Origin: Leptobacterium flavescens
GTDB taxonomy: Bacteria > Bacteroidota > Bacteroidia > Flavobacteriales > Flavobacteriaceae
Direction: 5' to 3'
DNA length: 64,000 nt
Assembly: GCF_010671605.1 (NCBI RefSeq)
Contig: NZ_JAABOO010000004.1
Coordinates: 434,001-498,000 of the forward strand
In this document: positions 44,912 through 53,248 of the stretch, piece after piece
Position numbering within the stretch: the stretch's first letter is position 1
Layout of the letters: each line of letters starts with the position of its first letter
Notes under the pieces: generated by a model
Database searches by the model: none
Told to the model about the DNA's origin: nothing
What the model saw: only the letters and a program-made list of their open reading frames with translations
Translations under genes and position numbers: made by a program

Positions 44912-45751
44912 TTAGTTTTTAAAGGCACAGCTTTCCAGCCCGTTCATTGCCTGCTTGGCAATTAATCTCGCCTTTTCGGTATAATATCTTTTAGTACCCT
45001 GAAGGGATTCTGATTCAAGTGCTTTTTCTGCCCGGATATAACTTTCAAAGATTATGTCATAAGCTTCCTTACACCCAAGAACTTCACTAAGCTCTGTAAT
45101 GGATTTTTCAAAGTTCTGAAGTGCCTGCTCAGCCTTGACTTTTAGCTTGATCTGCTGTTGAAGTTCTTTTTGACGTTCCAGTTCTCTTTGCTCGTTCAGT
45201 TTTCTCTGAGCTTCGAGTTCCTGTTCCAGCTTTTTCTGCTCTTCCAGCAATTGTTGTTGCTGTTGCTGCAGTCTTTTCTGCTGATCCAGGATCTTTTGTT
45301 CGTTTGCTTTGGAAGCATCATCCGTTCCACTGTCACTTATATACTCACTGTCATCAAAAACAGTCTGCCGCTTACCGGAAGTACACATTTCAAGGAACCC
45401 TATCAGGTTCTGTGCATCTGCATAAGCTTTTTTTGCGTAAAACCTTCCCTTGTCCCAATCTTCAGGATCGGACGCTTTTTTCAGGTTTTCAGTTCCGTCA
45501 ATAACAGCATTGATCGCGTCCTGGCATCCGCAGTTCTCAATAAGGCCTCTTGTTTTTTCAAAAGCCTCTATTGCACGATCTGCATAATACTTCTGATGAT
45601 CGAAGTTATCGGCTTTTAGAGATTTCTTTGTGTGGAACAATGCGTAACTCGCAGAAGAGTGTGCTTCAGCACAATCTCTACAGTCGTCTTCAGCAGCTTG
45701 AATACTATAAAATCCAAGGAGAATCCATAGAAAAGTGAATGTAGTTTTCAT
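44912..45751 (-). CDS. Exported coiled-coil protein with three similar Tyr/Cys helical repeats
   Basis: I do not recognise a named family. A signal peptide (ending near IQAAE, about 20) leads to two helical segments, KYYADRAIEAFEKTR...ENC near 53-73 and RFYAKKAYADAQNLIGFLEMC near 103-123. A Q/E-rich coiled coil spans about 155-215, and a third similar segment, KRYYTEKARLIAKQAMNGLESC, lies near 254-275. Each has paired aromatics, basic helix and closing cysteine, so disulfides are likely in the periplasm. Early CRDC and CGC pairs add to this. Function is unknown. Confidence 0.6.
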   Translation of the reverse strand: MKTTFTFLWILLGFYSIQAAEDDCRDCAEAHSSASYALFHTKKSLKADNFDHQKYYADRAIEAFEKTRGLIENCGCQDAINAVIDGTENLKKASDPEDWDKGRFYAKKAYADAQNLIGFLEMCTSGKRQTVFDDSEYISDSGTDDASKANEQKILDQQKRLQQQQQQLLEEQKKLEQELEAQRKLNEQRELERQKELQQQIKLKVKAEQALQNFEKSITELSEVLGCKEAYDIIFESYIRAEKALESESLQGTKRYYTEKARLIAKQAMNGLESCAFKN

Positions 45752-45848
45752 GGCGATTAAGTTTATTTTAAAATTTTGGGCATTACAATATTACAACTTT
45801 CTTTCAAAATATGAAAGTTTCGGCCGTTTTTAGCATAAAAGACAAGGG

Positions 45849-45878
45849 TTGCTTATATACCTTTTCTTAGTATCTTTA
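45849..45878 (+). promoter_or_regulatory. Promoter of the PPK2 gene
   Basis: TTG at 45849-45851 and TATCTTTA at 45871-45878 are separated by 19 nt, a good Bacteroidota promoter, 20 nt before the ATG. Confidence 0.6.
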
Positions 45879-45898
45879 GACCAGTAATGAATAAATAA

Positions 45899-46777
45899 AT
45901 GAAGAAAATACGCAGTAAGGATTATAAGATCGACACTTCAATCAACTTAAACGACAGGGATACCCTAGATGATTTTAAGGAATCTGATAAGAAACTTAAA
46001 AATGAACTGGAAGAAGTACGTGAGAAACTGGGTGAACTTCAGGATACGATCTATGCACACGGCAAATACGGAGTCCTGATATGCATTCAGGGAACGGATA
46101 CAGCAGGAAAAGACAGCCTTATCCGTGAAGTCTTCAAAGATTTTAATACCCGCGGGATCGTGGTTCATAGTTTTAAGGTTCCTACCGAGCTGGAACTGAA
46201 GCACGACTTTTTATGGAGGCACTATATTGCTTTACCTGCCAGGGGTAAATTCAGTGTTTTTAACAGAACACACTATGAAAATGTGTTAGTAACCCGCGTA
46301 CATCCCGAATATATTATGAATGAAAATATTCCGGGAATAGATAGCGTAGATAAAGTAGATGATGCTTTCTGGCAGATGCGTTTTGATCAGATCAATGCGT
46401 TTGAAAAACATATTGCTCAGAACGGAACGATCATTTTTAAGTTCTTCCTGCATCTTTCAAAAGGAGAACAGAAGAACAGATTACTCAGGAGGCTGGAGCT
46501 AAAGCAAAAGAACTGGAAGTTCTCTCCCGGAGACCTGAAAGAGCGTAAACTATGGGATGAATACCAGGTGTGTTATCAGGAAGCGATTAATAATACTTCC
46601 AGAGAACATGCCCCCTGGTATGTGATCCCTGCAGACAGAAAGGATGGAGCGCGACTAATTGTTGCAAATATCCTGTTAGAGGAATTAAGGAAATATAAAG
46701 AAATTGACGAACCCGAACTGGATGATGAGATAAAGGCACGACTGGATGAATTTAAACGTCAGTTAGAATCGGAATAA
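45899..46777 (+). CDS. Polyphosphate kinase 2 family protein
   Basis: PPK2 enzymes transfer phosphate between polyphosphate and nucleotides. The 292-residue protein has Walker A GTDTAGKDS near 63-71, the RxYE-like lid region (NRTHYENVLVTRVHP near 121-135) and FFLHLSKGEQKNRLLRRL near 180. It is a single-domain PPK2. Direction (AMP or ADP phosphorylation) cannot be told with certainty from sequence alone. It precedes an exported peptidase by 37 bp and may share its transcript. Confidence 0.93.
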   Translation: MKKIRSKDYKIDTSINLNDRDTLDDFKESDKKLKNELEEVREKLGELQDTIYAHGKYGVLICIQGTDTAGKDSLIREVFKDFNTRGIVVHSFKVPTELELKHDFLWRHYIALPARGKFSVFNRTHYENVLVTRVHPEYIMNENIPGIDSVDKVDDAFWQMRFDQINAFEKHIAQNGTIIFKFFLHLSKGEQKNRLLRRLELKQKNWKFSPGDLKERKLWDEYQVCYQEAINNTSREHAPWYVIPADRKDGARLIVANILLEELRKYKEIDEPELDDEIKARLDEFKRQLESE

Positions 46778-46814
46778 GGAAGTTATAATATTAACAAATA
46801 AAAAAAAGCGGCAG

Positions 46815-48209
46815 ATGAGAAAACTGTTTTTAGCGCTATTGCTAATTTCAACACAGGTATTTTCACAAAGTGAAGATGAGAAACAATTAAAAAAGATCTA
46901 TACTACCTCTCTTACCAACGGACAGAGCTATGAGTGGCTGGACCACCTTTCCAATCAGATTGGAGGGAGATTATCAGGATCCCTTAATGCGGAAAGAGCG
47001 GTTCGATATACAAAAGGACAATTAGATTCATTAGGATTAGACAGGGTTTGGTTGCAACCGGTTATGGTACCCAAATGGGTGCGCGGAGCTCCCGAATTTG
47101 CCTATGTGGAAACTAAGCCAGGGGTAACCACCAATGTGCCGATCTGTGCTCTTGGCGGATCTATAGCTACGCCCGACGGAGGTTTAAAAGCAGAGGTTAT
47201 TGAAGTAAAGGGAATTGAGGAACTGGAGAAGCTCGGAAGAGAGGCTATTGAAGGAAAGATCGTCTTTTTCAACAGGCCGATGCAGGCCGATCTGATCAAC
47301 ACTTTTGAAGCCTATGGCGGATGTGTGGATCAACGGTATTCCGGTGCGAGGGAAGCCGGCAAATACGGAGCTGTTGGTATCATTGTACGTTCAATGAACC
47401 TTCGCCTGGACGACCTGCCTCATACAGGGGCTATGAGTTATGGCGATTTGCCTGTACAACACCGTGTCCCTGCAGCTGCGATCAGTACGAATGGAGCAGA
47501 ACTATTGAGTTCACTGCTAACACTTAATCCCGATCTGCAATTTTATTTCCGCCAGACCTGTAAGCAATTCAAGGATGTACAATCCTATAATGTTATCGGA
47601 GAAATAAGAGGAAGTGAATATCCTAATGAAATTATGGTAGTTGGCGGGCACCTGGATTCCTGGGATCTGGGAGACGGATCTCACGATGACGGAGCGGGAT
47701 GTGTACAGAGTATGGAAGTTCTTCGCCTGTTGAAGGAAACCGGATATCGCCCGAAAAGGACCATCAGGGTTGTTTTGTTCATGAATGAAGAAAACGGATT
47801 GAGGGGAGGAAATGAATATGCAAAGGTGGCTAAGTCCAAAGGAGAAAATCACGTTTTTGCTCTGGAAAGCGATTCAGGCGGATTTACACCACGAGGCTTT
47901 TCTTTCGATTGCTCGGATGAGAACTTTGCGCAGGTTCAGAAATGGAAGTCTTTATTTGAGCCATATCTGATCCATTATTTTAAAAAAGGAGGAAGCGGAG
48001 CCGATATAGGACCGTTAAAAAATGACGGGATAGTACTCGCAGGTTTGAGACCCGATTCTCAACGCTATTTCGACTATCATCATGCCGAGAACGACACTTT
48101 TGATGCAATCAATAAAAGAGAACTGGAGCTGGGTGCAGCAACGATGACCGCTCTAATTTATCTTTTTGACAAATACGGCACGATAATGCCTAAAAAAGTA
48201 AAGGGATAG
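46815..48209 (+). CDS. Exported M28 family metallopeptidase with PA domain
   Basis: A signal peptide (ending near QVFSQ, 18) precedes an aminopeptidase-type M28 domain with an inserted protease-associated domain (about 125-255). The two-zinc site is complete: GHLDSWD near 276, SHDDGAG near 288, catalytic MNEENG near 323, ESDSGG near 350 and YHHAEND near 430. The fold and residues resemble plasma glutamate carboxypeptidase-like enzymes. It is expected in the periplasm and probably trims peptides. Confidence 0.93.
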   Translation: MRKLFLALLLISTQVFSQSEDEKQLKKIYTTSLTNGQSYEWLDHLSNQIGGRLSGSLNAERAVRYTKGQLDSLGLDRVWLQPVMVPKWVRGAPEFAYVETKPGVTTNVPICALGGSIATPDGGLKAEVIEVKGIEELEKLGREAIEGKIVFFNRPMQADLINTFEAYGGCVDQRYSGAREAGKYGAVGIIVRSMNLRLDDLPHTGAMSYGDLPVQHRVPAAAISTNGAELLSSLLTLNPDLQFYFRQTCKQFKDVQSYNVIGEIRGSEYPNEIMVVGGHLDSWDLGDGSHDDGAGCVQSMEVLRLLKETGYRPKRTIRVVLFMNEENGLRGGNEYAKVAKSKGENHVFALESDSGGFTPRGFSFDCSDENFAQVQKWKSLFEPYLIHYFKKGGSGADIGPLKNDGIVLAGLRPDSQRYFDYHHAENDTFDAINKRELELGAATMTALIYLFDKYGTIMPKKVKG

Positions 48210-48222
48210 CCGCTGGCTATCC
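48204..48222. terminator. Bidirectional terminator after the M28 gene
   Basis: GGATAGCC and GGCTATCC form an 8-bp stem with a GCT loop, followed by TTTTTTATT. The peptidase stop codon lies within the left arm. Confidence 0.8.
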
Positions 48223-48226
48223 TTTT

Positions 48227-48841
48227 TTATTTTCTGATATAATATTCAACGATCGCAAGGTTCGGAACCCAGCATAGCCAGGCTATGATCCTGTATGAAG
48301 GAACGAATTCCATTCCGAAGCCCGCAATGAAAACAGGAAGCCATAATCTTAGGGTAACTGCGGCAAAGCAGAGCGCATAACTGCGTTTCATCCAGCTTTT
48401 ATGTGATTCGATATTCTTTTTCCTGATATGCAGATAAGCCTGGGAGGTGGTGTATAACCATAGCACTGCCAGTGTGGCAAAACCCATGGCCGGTACCAGG
48501 CCACCGGTAGCATAAAAGGAAATGTAGAAACCCGATACCGCACTGATCAGTACCGAGAACACATATAATTTTCCGAGATTCCTGTGAAGCTTCAGGAGGC
48601 GCGTATGCGATTTCCTGAAAAACTGCGAAAAACCTGATAGTAAGGCGAGCCCGCCAAAACTTATATGCAAGTAAAATGCCAGTCTCCATAACTGATTCCC
48701 CAAAAGAGCACTGCTTTTACTGGCTAAAAGCCCCTGGGTCATATTATCGGTAATGAAGTAAAAAATAGGATAAAGGCCAATAGTAATGGCGAAGACGGTG
48801 AAAAAGATCCAGCCCGTGTCTGAAGTGATTTTTTTTAGCAT
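48227..48841 (-). CDS. DUF2306 domain-containing membrane protein
   Basis: The 204-residue protein has six to seven hydrophobic helices. The DUF2306 landmarks are present: HISFGGLALLSGFSQF near 59-74, LHRNLGKLYVFSVLISAVSGFY near 84-105, and IESHKSWMKRSYALCFAAVTLRLWLP near 143-168, including conserved histidines that could bind heme or metal. Function is unknown. It stands alone, convergent with the M28 gene. No gene is seen in 48842-49038. Confidence 0.85.
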   Translation of the reverse strand: MLKKITSDTGWIFFTVFAITIGLYPIFYFITDNMTQGLLASKSSALLGNQLWRLAFYLHISFGGLALLSGFSQFFRKSHTRLLKLHRNLGKLYVFSVLISAVSGFYISFYATGGLVPAMGFATLAVLWLYTTSQAYLHIRKKNIESHKSWMKRSYALCFAAVTLRLWLPVFIAGFGMEFVPSYRIIAWLCWVPNLAIVEYYIRK

Positions 48842-49038
48842 GATTTTTTGATCGGTTTAATTAGTAGACGCCGGGAACTATAATATGTTACAGTTTTTTC
48901 CCTGATAGATCAAAAAGAAGGGTGTGGTATTATGCTGACTCTAAGATGATTGAACTCCTTTGAGTGTGCGCAAGAAGGATAATGAACGAATATGAAAATA
49001 CCCGTTAAAAAAATAAAGGACAGTTAAGCGCAGACAGG

Positions 49039-49392
49039 TCAGATCCCTTCATCCAGCAGGCTTTTTAATTCTGCTGTTGTTTCCTTGGTAATCTGATTCT
49101 GCTCATTGAGTAGCCTCAGCATATAGCCCACTCCGTTATTAGCCGTAATACGCAGATCGGTTATTCTCTTCACAAATTCATTGATCTCCGTCTGCTCTTT
49201 ATGAGAAAGCTTCGGAATGAGGTTATTGGCAAAATCTATGAAATTGTCAATAATATCTTCGTGTTTCTGATTTTCTTCAGCAAGTTGTTGCAGAAGCGTA
49301 CTGATCATTTGCCCGGTTTCGTTAGACCTTTTGGCAATGCGCTGGGTATAATTGAGCTTAACTAGTTTAAGTTCTTTGTCAGTAGGATTCAT
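49039..49392 (-). CDS. Hypothetical helical coiled-coil protein
   Basis: I do not recognise a family. The 117 residues are helical, with heptad-like patterns at about 28-60 and 70-110, and no signal or membrane segment. Composition is ordinary for the region. It diverges from the immunophilin gene; the 100 bp between them carries that gene's promoter. Confidence 0.55.
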   Translation of the reverse strand: MNPTDKELKLVKLNYTQRIAKRSNETGQMISTLLQQLAEENQKHEDIIDNFIDFANNLIPKLSHKEQTEINEFVKRITDLRITANNGVGYMLRLLNEQNQITKETTAELKSLLDEGI

Positions 49393-49462
49393 GAGTTGGG
49401 TTTTAATAGCTTATTTTATATATGAACGTAAATTAGTGTTCGTTATTGGAAAAAGGAATCAC

Positions 49463-49470
49463 TATCTTTG
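49463..49470 (+). promoter_or_regulatory. -7 promoter box for the immunophilin gene
   Basis: TATCTTTG lies 24 nt before ATG 49495. It overlaps the alternative TTG start at 49468, which argues for the ATG. Confidence 0.55.
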
Positions 49471-49494
49471 CAGCTCGAATTTAAAAAAATAATT

Positions 49495-50427
49495 ATGCAA
49501 GAAGGTATATATGCTAAATTTAACACCTCTAAGGGGGAAATATTAGTAAAACTTACCCACGATAAAACACCCGGAACCGTTGGAAATTTTGTTGGTCTGG
49601 CGGAAGGAAATCTGGAAAATGAAGTAAAACCTCAGGGGCAACCCTATTACAACGGATTAAAATTCCACAGGGTAATTCCCGACTTTATGATCCAGGGAGG
49701 ATGTCCCCAGGGAACAGGTGTCGGAGGACCCGGATATCAGTTTGATGATGAGTTTCATTCAGACTTAAGACACAGTGGTCCCGGAGTACTTTCTATGGCC
49801 AATGCCGGTCCCGGAACTAACGGGAGTCAGTTCTTTATCACTCACCTGGAAACACCATGGCTGGATGATAAACACAGTGTTTTTGGTTTTGTGGAAAGCG
49901 GACAGGAAGTTGTTGATGCGATTGCTCAGGGAGACAGCATAGACAGTATTGAAATTGTACGTGTTGGAGAGGAAGCCGAAAAATGGAATGCTGTTGAAGC
50001 TTTCAGGACTTTCGAAGGAAGCAGGGAAAAGAGACTGGCAGAGGAAAAAAGAAAAGCCGAAGAAGAACTTGATAAACTTTCTGCAGGTTTTGATAAGACA
50101 GACAGCGGATTGAGATACAAGATCATTCAGAAAGGAAACGGACCCAAAGCAGAAAAGGGAAATAATGTTTCCGTACACTACGAAGGGCAATTGACCAACG
50201 GAATGGTTTTCGATTCTTCCTATAAGCGTAAAGAACCTATCGATTTTCAATTAGGTGTAGGTCAGGTGATCCCGGGATGGGACGAAGGGATCGGTTTATT
50301 GAATGTCGGTGATAAAGCGCGTTTGGTAATACCTTCAGACCTTGCTTACGGAAGCAGAGGAGCAGGAGGGGTTATTCCTCCGAATGCCACACTTATTTTT
50401 GATGTGGAATTAATGGATATCAAATAG
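49495..50427 (+). CDS. Cyclophilin-FKBP fused peptidylprolyl isomerase
   Basis: Two unrelated prolyl-isomerase folds lie in one 310-residue chain. Residues about 5-150 are cyclophilin: FHRVIPDFMIQGGCP near 57, the catalytic FHRVIPDFMIQGG arginine, GPGTNGSQFFI near 102 and DDKHSVFG near 122. A charged helix (about 175-200) links to an FKBP domain (about 205-310) with VSVHYEGQLTNGMVFDSS, VIPGWDEGIGLL and the YGSRGAGGVIPPNATL loop. Dual-family immunophilins are known from flavobacteria and apicomplexans. No signal peptide, so cytoplasmic. Confidence 0.95.
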   Translation: MQEGIYAKFNTSKGEILVKLTHDKTPGTVGNFVGLAEGNLENEVKPQGQPYYNGLKFHRVIPDFMIQGGCPQGTGVGGPGYQFDDEFHSDLRHSGPGVLSMANAGPGTNGSQFFITHLETPWLDDKHSVFGFVESGQEVVDAIAQGDSIDSIEIVRVGEEAEKWNAVEAFRTFEGSREKRLAEEKRKAEEELDKLSAGFDKTDSGLRYKIIQKGNGPKAEKGNNVSVHYEGQLTNGMVFDSSYKRKEPIDFQLGVGQVIPGWDEGIGLLNVGDKARLVIPSDLAYGSRGAGGVIPPNATLIFDVELMDIK

Positions 50428-50453
50428 AGATACGTTAAGAATAAAAACAAAAA

Positions 50454-50472
50454 ACTCCGCTCAAGGCGGAGT
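50454..50472. terminator. Bidirectional terminator after the immunophilin gene
   Basis: ACTCCGC/GCGGAGT, 7 bp with loop TCAAG, has A-runs on the left and TTTTTTT on the right, and serves both convergent genes. Confidence 0.85.
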
Positions 50473-50494
50473 TTTTTTATTGCTGTACTTTCTT

Positions 50495-51136
50495 TTAGTT
50501 CAGATTGGGCTGAGGTGTTAACCTTAAATAAGGTTTTACTTCCTTAAAGCCTTTGGTAAACATAGTTTCGGCTTCTTCGTTGGTAATAGCCGGACTGATC
50601 ACCACTTCTTCTCCATGTTGCCAGTTGGCTGGAGTAGCTACCTTGTGATAAGCAGTAAGCTGCAGCGAATCGATAACCCTCAGGAGTTCATCAAAATTCC
50701 TCCCTGTTGAAGCGGGATAGGTAATGATAAGTTTTACGGTCTTATCCGGCCCTATAACGTAGACCGAACGAACTGTTAGGGTAGCATCCGCATTCGGATG
50801 GATCATATCATACAATTCAGAAACCTTTCTGTCTTCATCGGCTATGATCGGAAAATTAACCGTGGTATTCTGAGTTTCATTAATATCATTTATCCACCCT
50901 TTATGAGATTCCAGACCGTCAACACTTAAGGCAATAACCTTGGCATTGCGCTTTTCAAATTCTTCTTTATACTTTGCTACCGTACCTAATTCGGTAGTAC
51001 AAACCGGTGTATAATCTGCCGGATGTGAGAATAGAACTCCCCAGCCGTCGCCCAGGTATTCGTGAAAATTGATTTCACCTTCCGAGCTTTGAGCGGTAAA
51101 GTCGGGAGCCACATCACCTAGTCTTAAAGTTGCCAT
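50495..51136 (-). CDS. 1-Cys peroxiredoxin (Prx6 family)
   Basis: The 213-residue enzyme reduces H2O2 and organic peroxides. The peroxidatic cysteine is in HPADYTPVCTTELG near 38-51. The long C-terminal extension (PANWQHGEEVVISPAITNEEA near 165-185) is characteristic of the Prx6 group. No resolving-cysteine motif is seen. It is a single gene with a shared terminator on its 3' side. Confidence 0.94.
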   Translation of the reverse strand: MATLRLGDVAPDFTAQSSEGEINFHEYLGDGWGVLFSHPADYTPVCTTELGTVAKYKEEFEKRNAKVIALSVDGLESHKGWINDINETQNTTVNFPIIADEDRKVSELYDMIHPNADATLTVRSVYVIGPDKTVKLIITYPASTGRNFDELLRVIDSLQLTAYHKVATPANWQHGEEVVISPAITNEEAETMFTKGFKEVKPYLRLTPQPNLN

Positions 51137-51243
51137 ATAATTTTTTTTAATTAATTATTTATTACCTAATAAAAATAAGGTAGAAAATCGGTTATAATGC
51201 TTACTTTTATGTTAAAGTTTATCACCGTATTTACCTTAAAATT

Positions 51244-51780
51244 ATGACTGAAAAAGAGCTTGAAAAATTAAGATATCCAACGGGTAAATTCCAATGCCCG
51301 GAGGAGATCACATCCGAAGATCTGGATCGCTGGACAAAGGTCCTGGAAGAACTTCCTGCAAAGCTGGAAAATCTTGTAGAAGGGCTAACCGACGAACAAC
51401 TGGCTACTCCATACAGGCCGGGAGGGTGGACCATCAGACAGGTAGTGCATCATATTGCAGACAGTCATCACAACAGTTATACCCGTTTTAAGTGGGCCCT
51501 GACCGAAGAAAACCCGCTTATAAAAGTATATCAGGAAAAGAACTGGGCAGATCTGATAGATGCTAAGAACGCTCCCATCCGTATGTCTCTGGACTATCTG
51601 AGAGTACTGCATGCAAAACTCGTATACTTAATAAGGCGACTTACCTCAGACCAGTTGAAGAGAACTTTTATTCATCCGGAAGATAACAGTGAAGTATCCC
51701 TGGCCGAAAATATCGGGAAATACGCCTGGCACGGGAATCACCATTATACCCATATTAAAAACGCCCTGGAGCGTATGTAA
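51244..51780 (+). CDS. YfiT/BstA-like DinB-superfamily metal-dependent hydrolase
   Basis: The 178-residue protein has the DinB four-helix fold and the YfiT-type signature: RYPTGKFQCP near 10-19, RPGGWTIRQVVHHIADSHHNSY near 59-80 and YAWHGNHHYTHI near 161-172, which supply three metal-binding histidines. Related enzymes act as thiol transferases (bacillithiol) or unknown hydrolases. It is alone, with a shared terminator. Confidence 0.9.
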   Translation: MTEKELEKLRYPTGKFQCPEEITSEDLDRWTKVLEELPAKLENLVEGLTDEQLATPYRPGGWTIRQVVHHIADSHHNSYTRFKWALTEENPLIKVYQEKNWADLIDAKNAPIRMSLDYLRVLHAKLVYLIRRLTSDQLKRTFIHPEDNSEVSLAENIGKYAWHGNHHYTHIKNALERM

Positions 51781-51785
51781 AAGTA

Positions 51786-51809
51786 AAAAGCGGTAGGTGT
51801 ACCGCTTTT
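51786..51809. terminator. Bidirectional terminator after the YfiT-like gene
   Basis: AAAAGCGGTA/TACCGCTTTT, a perfect 10-bp stem with loop GGTG, is followed by ATTT. It overlaps the stop of the convergent thioredoxin-like gene by 2 nt. Confidence 0.8.
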
Positions 51810-52362
51810 ATTTCCATTTGATGTTACAACCTATACTGGGTTTTTGATTTTCGGCTATGGCCTGATCATTCAATAAAGCATTCAGAGCACCTCTCATATC
51901 CTTACCTGTAACGGGGATGCCGTTTCCCGGACGTGAATCATCCAGTTGTCCGCGATAAACAAGCGTTGACTCCCTGTCGAAAATATAAAAATCCGGAGTA
52001 CAGGCAGCATCGTAACTTCTGGCTACCTCCTGACTTTCATCATAGAGATAGGGGAAACTGAATCCTTGCTCTCTGGCGTTCTCCTTCATTAGGTGAGGCG
52101 CATCCTGCGGATAATTCACCACATCATTACTGGAAATAGCTGCAAAACCTATTCCCTGGCTCTGGTAATCCTTTGCCAACCTGGAGATCTCCTGGTTCAC
52201 ATGAATTACAAACGGGCAATGGTTACATATAAACATGATAACCGTTCCCTTTTCTCCTTTAATATCCTGAAACTGAATATTTTTATCTGAAACCGTATCC
52301 AAAAGATTGAAATCGGGAGCCGCCGTACCTAAAGGCAGCATATTACTTTCTGTTCGTGCCAT
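51808..52362 (-). CDS. Thioredoxin-like AhpC/TSA family protein
   Basis: The 184-residue protein has a peroxiredoxin/thioredoxin fold with FICNHCPFVIHVNQE near 43-57, giving a CxxC active site (CNHC), and ACTPDFYIFD near 124. It follows the family of predicted thiol reductases common in Bacteroidota. I start at the ATG complementary to 52360-52362; a longer frame reaching 52524 would add 54 residues and overlap the divergent DUF962 gene. No signal peptide. Confidence 0.87.
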   Translation of the reverse strand: MARTESNMLPLGTAAPDFNLLDTVSDKNIQFQDIKGEKGTVIMFICNHCPFVIHVNQEISRLAKDYQSQGIGFAAISSNDVVNYPQDAPHLMKENAREQGFSFPYLYDESQEVARSYDAACTPDFYIFDRESTLVYRGQLDDSRPGNGIPVTGKDMRGALNALLNDQAIAENQKPSIGCNIKWK

Positions 52363-52452
52363 TTTTTTGTTTTTGAAATTACAAAGAATCTTCAAATCCC
52401 CGTAAGGAAATACAAAAAATCGTAAATTGTACTTCCAACAAAAACGAATACC

Positions 52453-52914
52453 ATGAAAACACTGGAACAATGGTTTGAGGAATACGGTGTTAGCCATCAG
52501 AACAAAACCAACAAGGCAATACATTATATCTGTGTTCCTGCTATTTTTTTCTCCATAGTGGGTTTATTAATGAGCATTCCCACTACTTTTCTGGAAAATC
52601 TCTTTCCTTTTGAGAATCCTTTTATTGAAAACTGGGCAACCATGGTGCTTGTACTGGTGCTGTTTTTCTATGTACGCCTGTCATTATTAATGGCCTTTAA
52701 GGTCCTGTTGTTTGCTGCTTTTTGTGTAATTGCCAATCATTTTATTGCGCAGTATGCGCCTCTGTGGCTGGTATCCCTGATCATTTTTGCAGTGGCCTGG
52801 ATCGGCCAGTTCTACGGACATAAAATAGAGGGGAAGAAGCCTTCTTTCCTCAAAGACCTTCAGTTTTTATTAATCGGCCCTGCCTGGGTCCTCGATAATA
52901 TCTTTAAAAAATAA
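52453..52914 (+). CDS. DUF962/Mpo1-like membrane protein
   Basis: The 153 residues contain three to four membrane helices and the Mpo1/YGL010w-like pattern: WFEEYGVSHQNKTNKAIHYICVP near 7-29, and a late GQFYGHKIEGKKPSFLKDL near 122-140. The histidines bind iron in yeast Mpo1, a 2-hydroxy fatty acid dioxygenase of alpha-oxidation. The bacterial role is untested. Its stop overlaps the start of csaA by 1 nt (TAATG), so the two are translationally coupled. Confidence 0.88.
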   Translation: MKTLEQWFEEYGVSHQNKTNKAIHYICVPAIFFSIVGLLMSIPTTFLENLFPFENPFIENWATMVLVLVLFFYVRLSLLMAFKVLLFAAFCVIANHFIAQYAPLWLVSLIIFAVAWIGQFYGHKIEGKKPSFLKDLQFLLIGPAWVLDNIFKK

Positions 52915-53246
52915 TGGAAATAACCTGGGACGACTTTATGAAAGTCGAAATGCGGGTGGGAACTATCCTGGAAGTAAACGATTTTCCCAAAGCCCGGAAA
53001 CCTGCCTATCAGCTTACCATAGACTTCGGAGAAGAAATAGGGATCCGGAAATCTTCGGCGCAGGTAACAAAGCGCTATACTAAAGAGGAACTCTTAAACA
53101 GGCAGGTCATCGCTGTTGTGAACTTCCCTAAAAAGCAGATCGCCAATTTTATGAGTGAATGCCTGGTTATGGGAGCCGTAGACGGAGATGATGTTATTCT
53201 GATAGCTACAGAAGCCCGGGTAAAGAACGGTTTAAGGATAGGCTAG
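52914..53246 (+). CDS. csaA: CsaA-type tRNA-binding domain protein
   Basis: The 110-residue protein is a free-standing OB-fold tRNA-binding domain. Landmarks are FMKVEMRVGTILEVNDFPKARKPAYQL near 8-34 and the late VMGAVDGDDVILI. CsaA is a proposed secretion-related chaperone that binds tRNA as a dimer. It overlaps the DUF962 gene by 1 nt and ends 2 nt before the convergent EEP gene, with no terminator visible between. Confidence 0.9.
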   Translation: MEITWDDFMKVEMRVGTILEVNDFPKARKPAYQLTIDFGEEIGIRKSSAQVTKRYTKEELLNRQVIAVVNFPKKQIANFMSECLVMGAVDGDDVILIATEARVKNGLRIG

Positions 53247-53248
53247 GT

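Noticed and set aside
52363-52524. 54-residue N-terminal extension of the thioredoxin-like protein
   Set aside because: It overlaps the divergent DUF962 gene and is not like the family; the ATG at 52362 gives the usual start.
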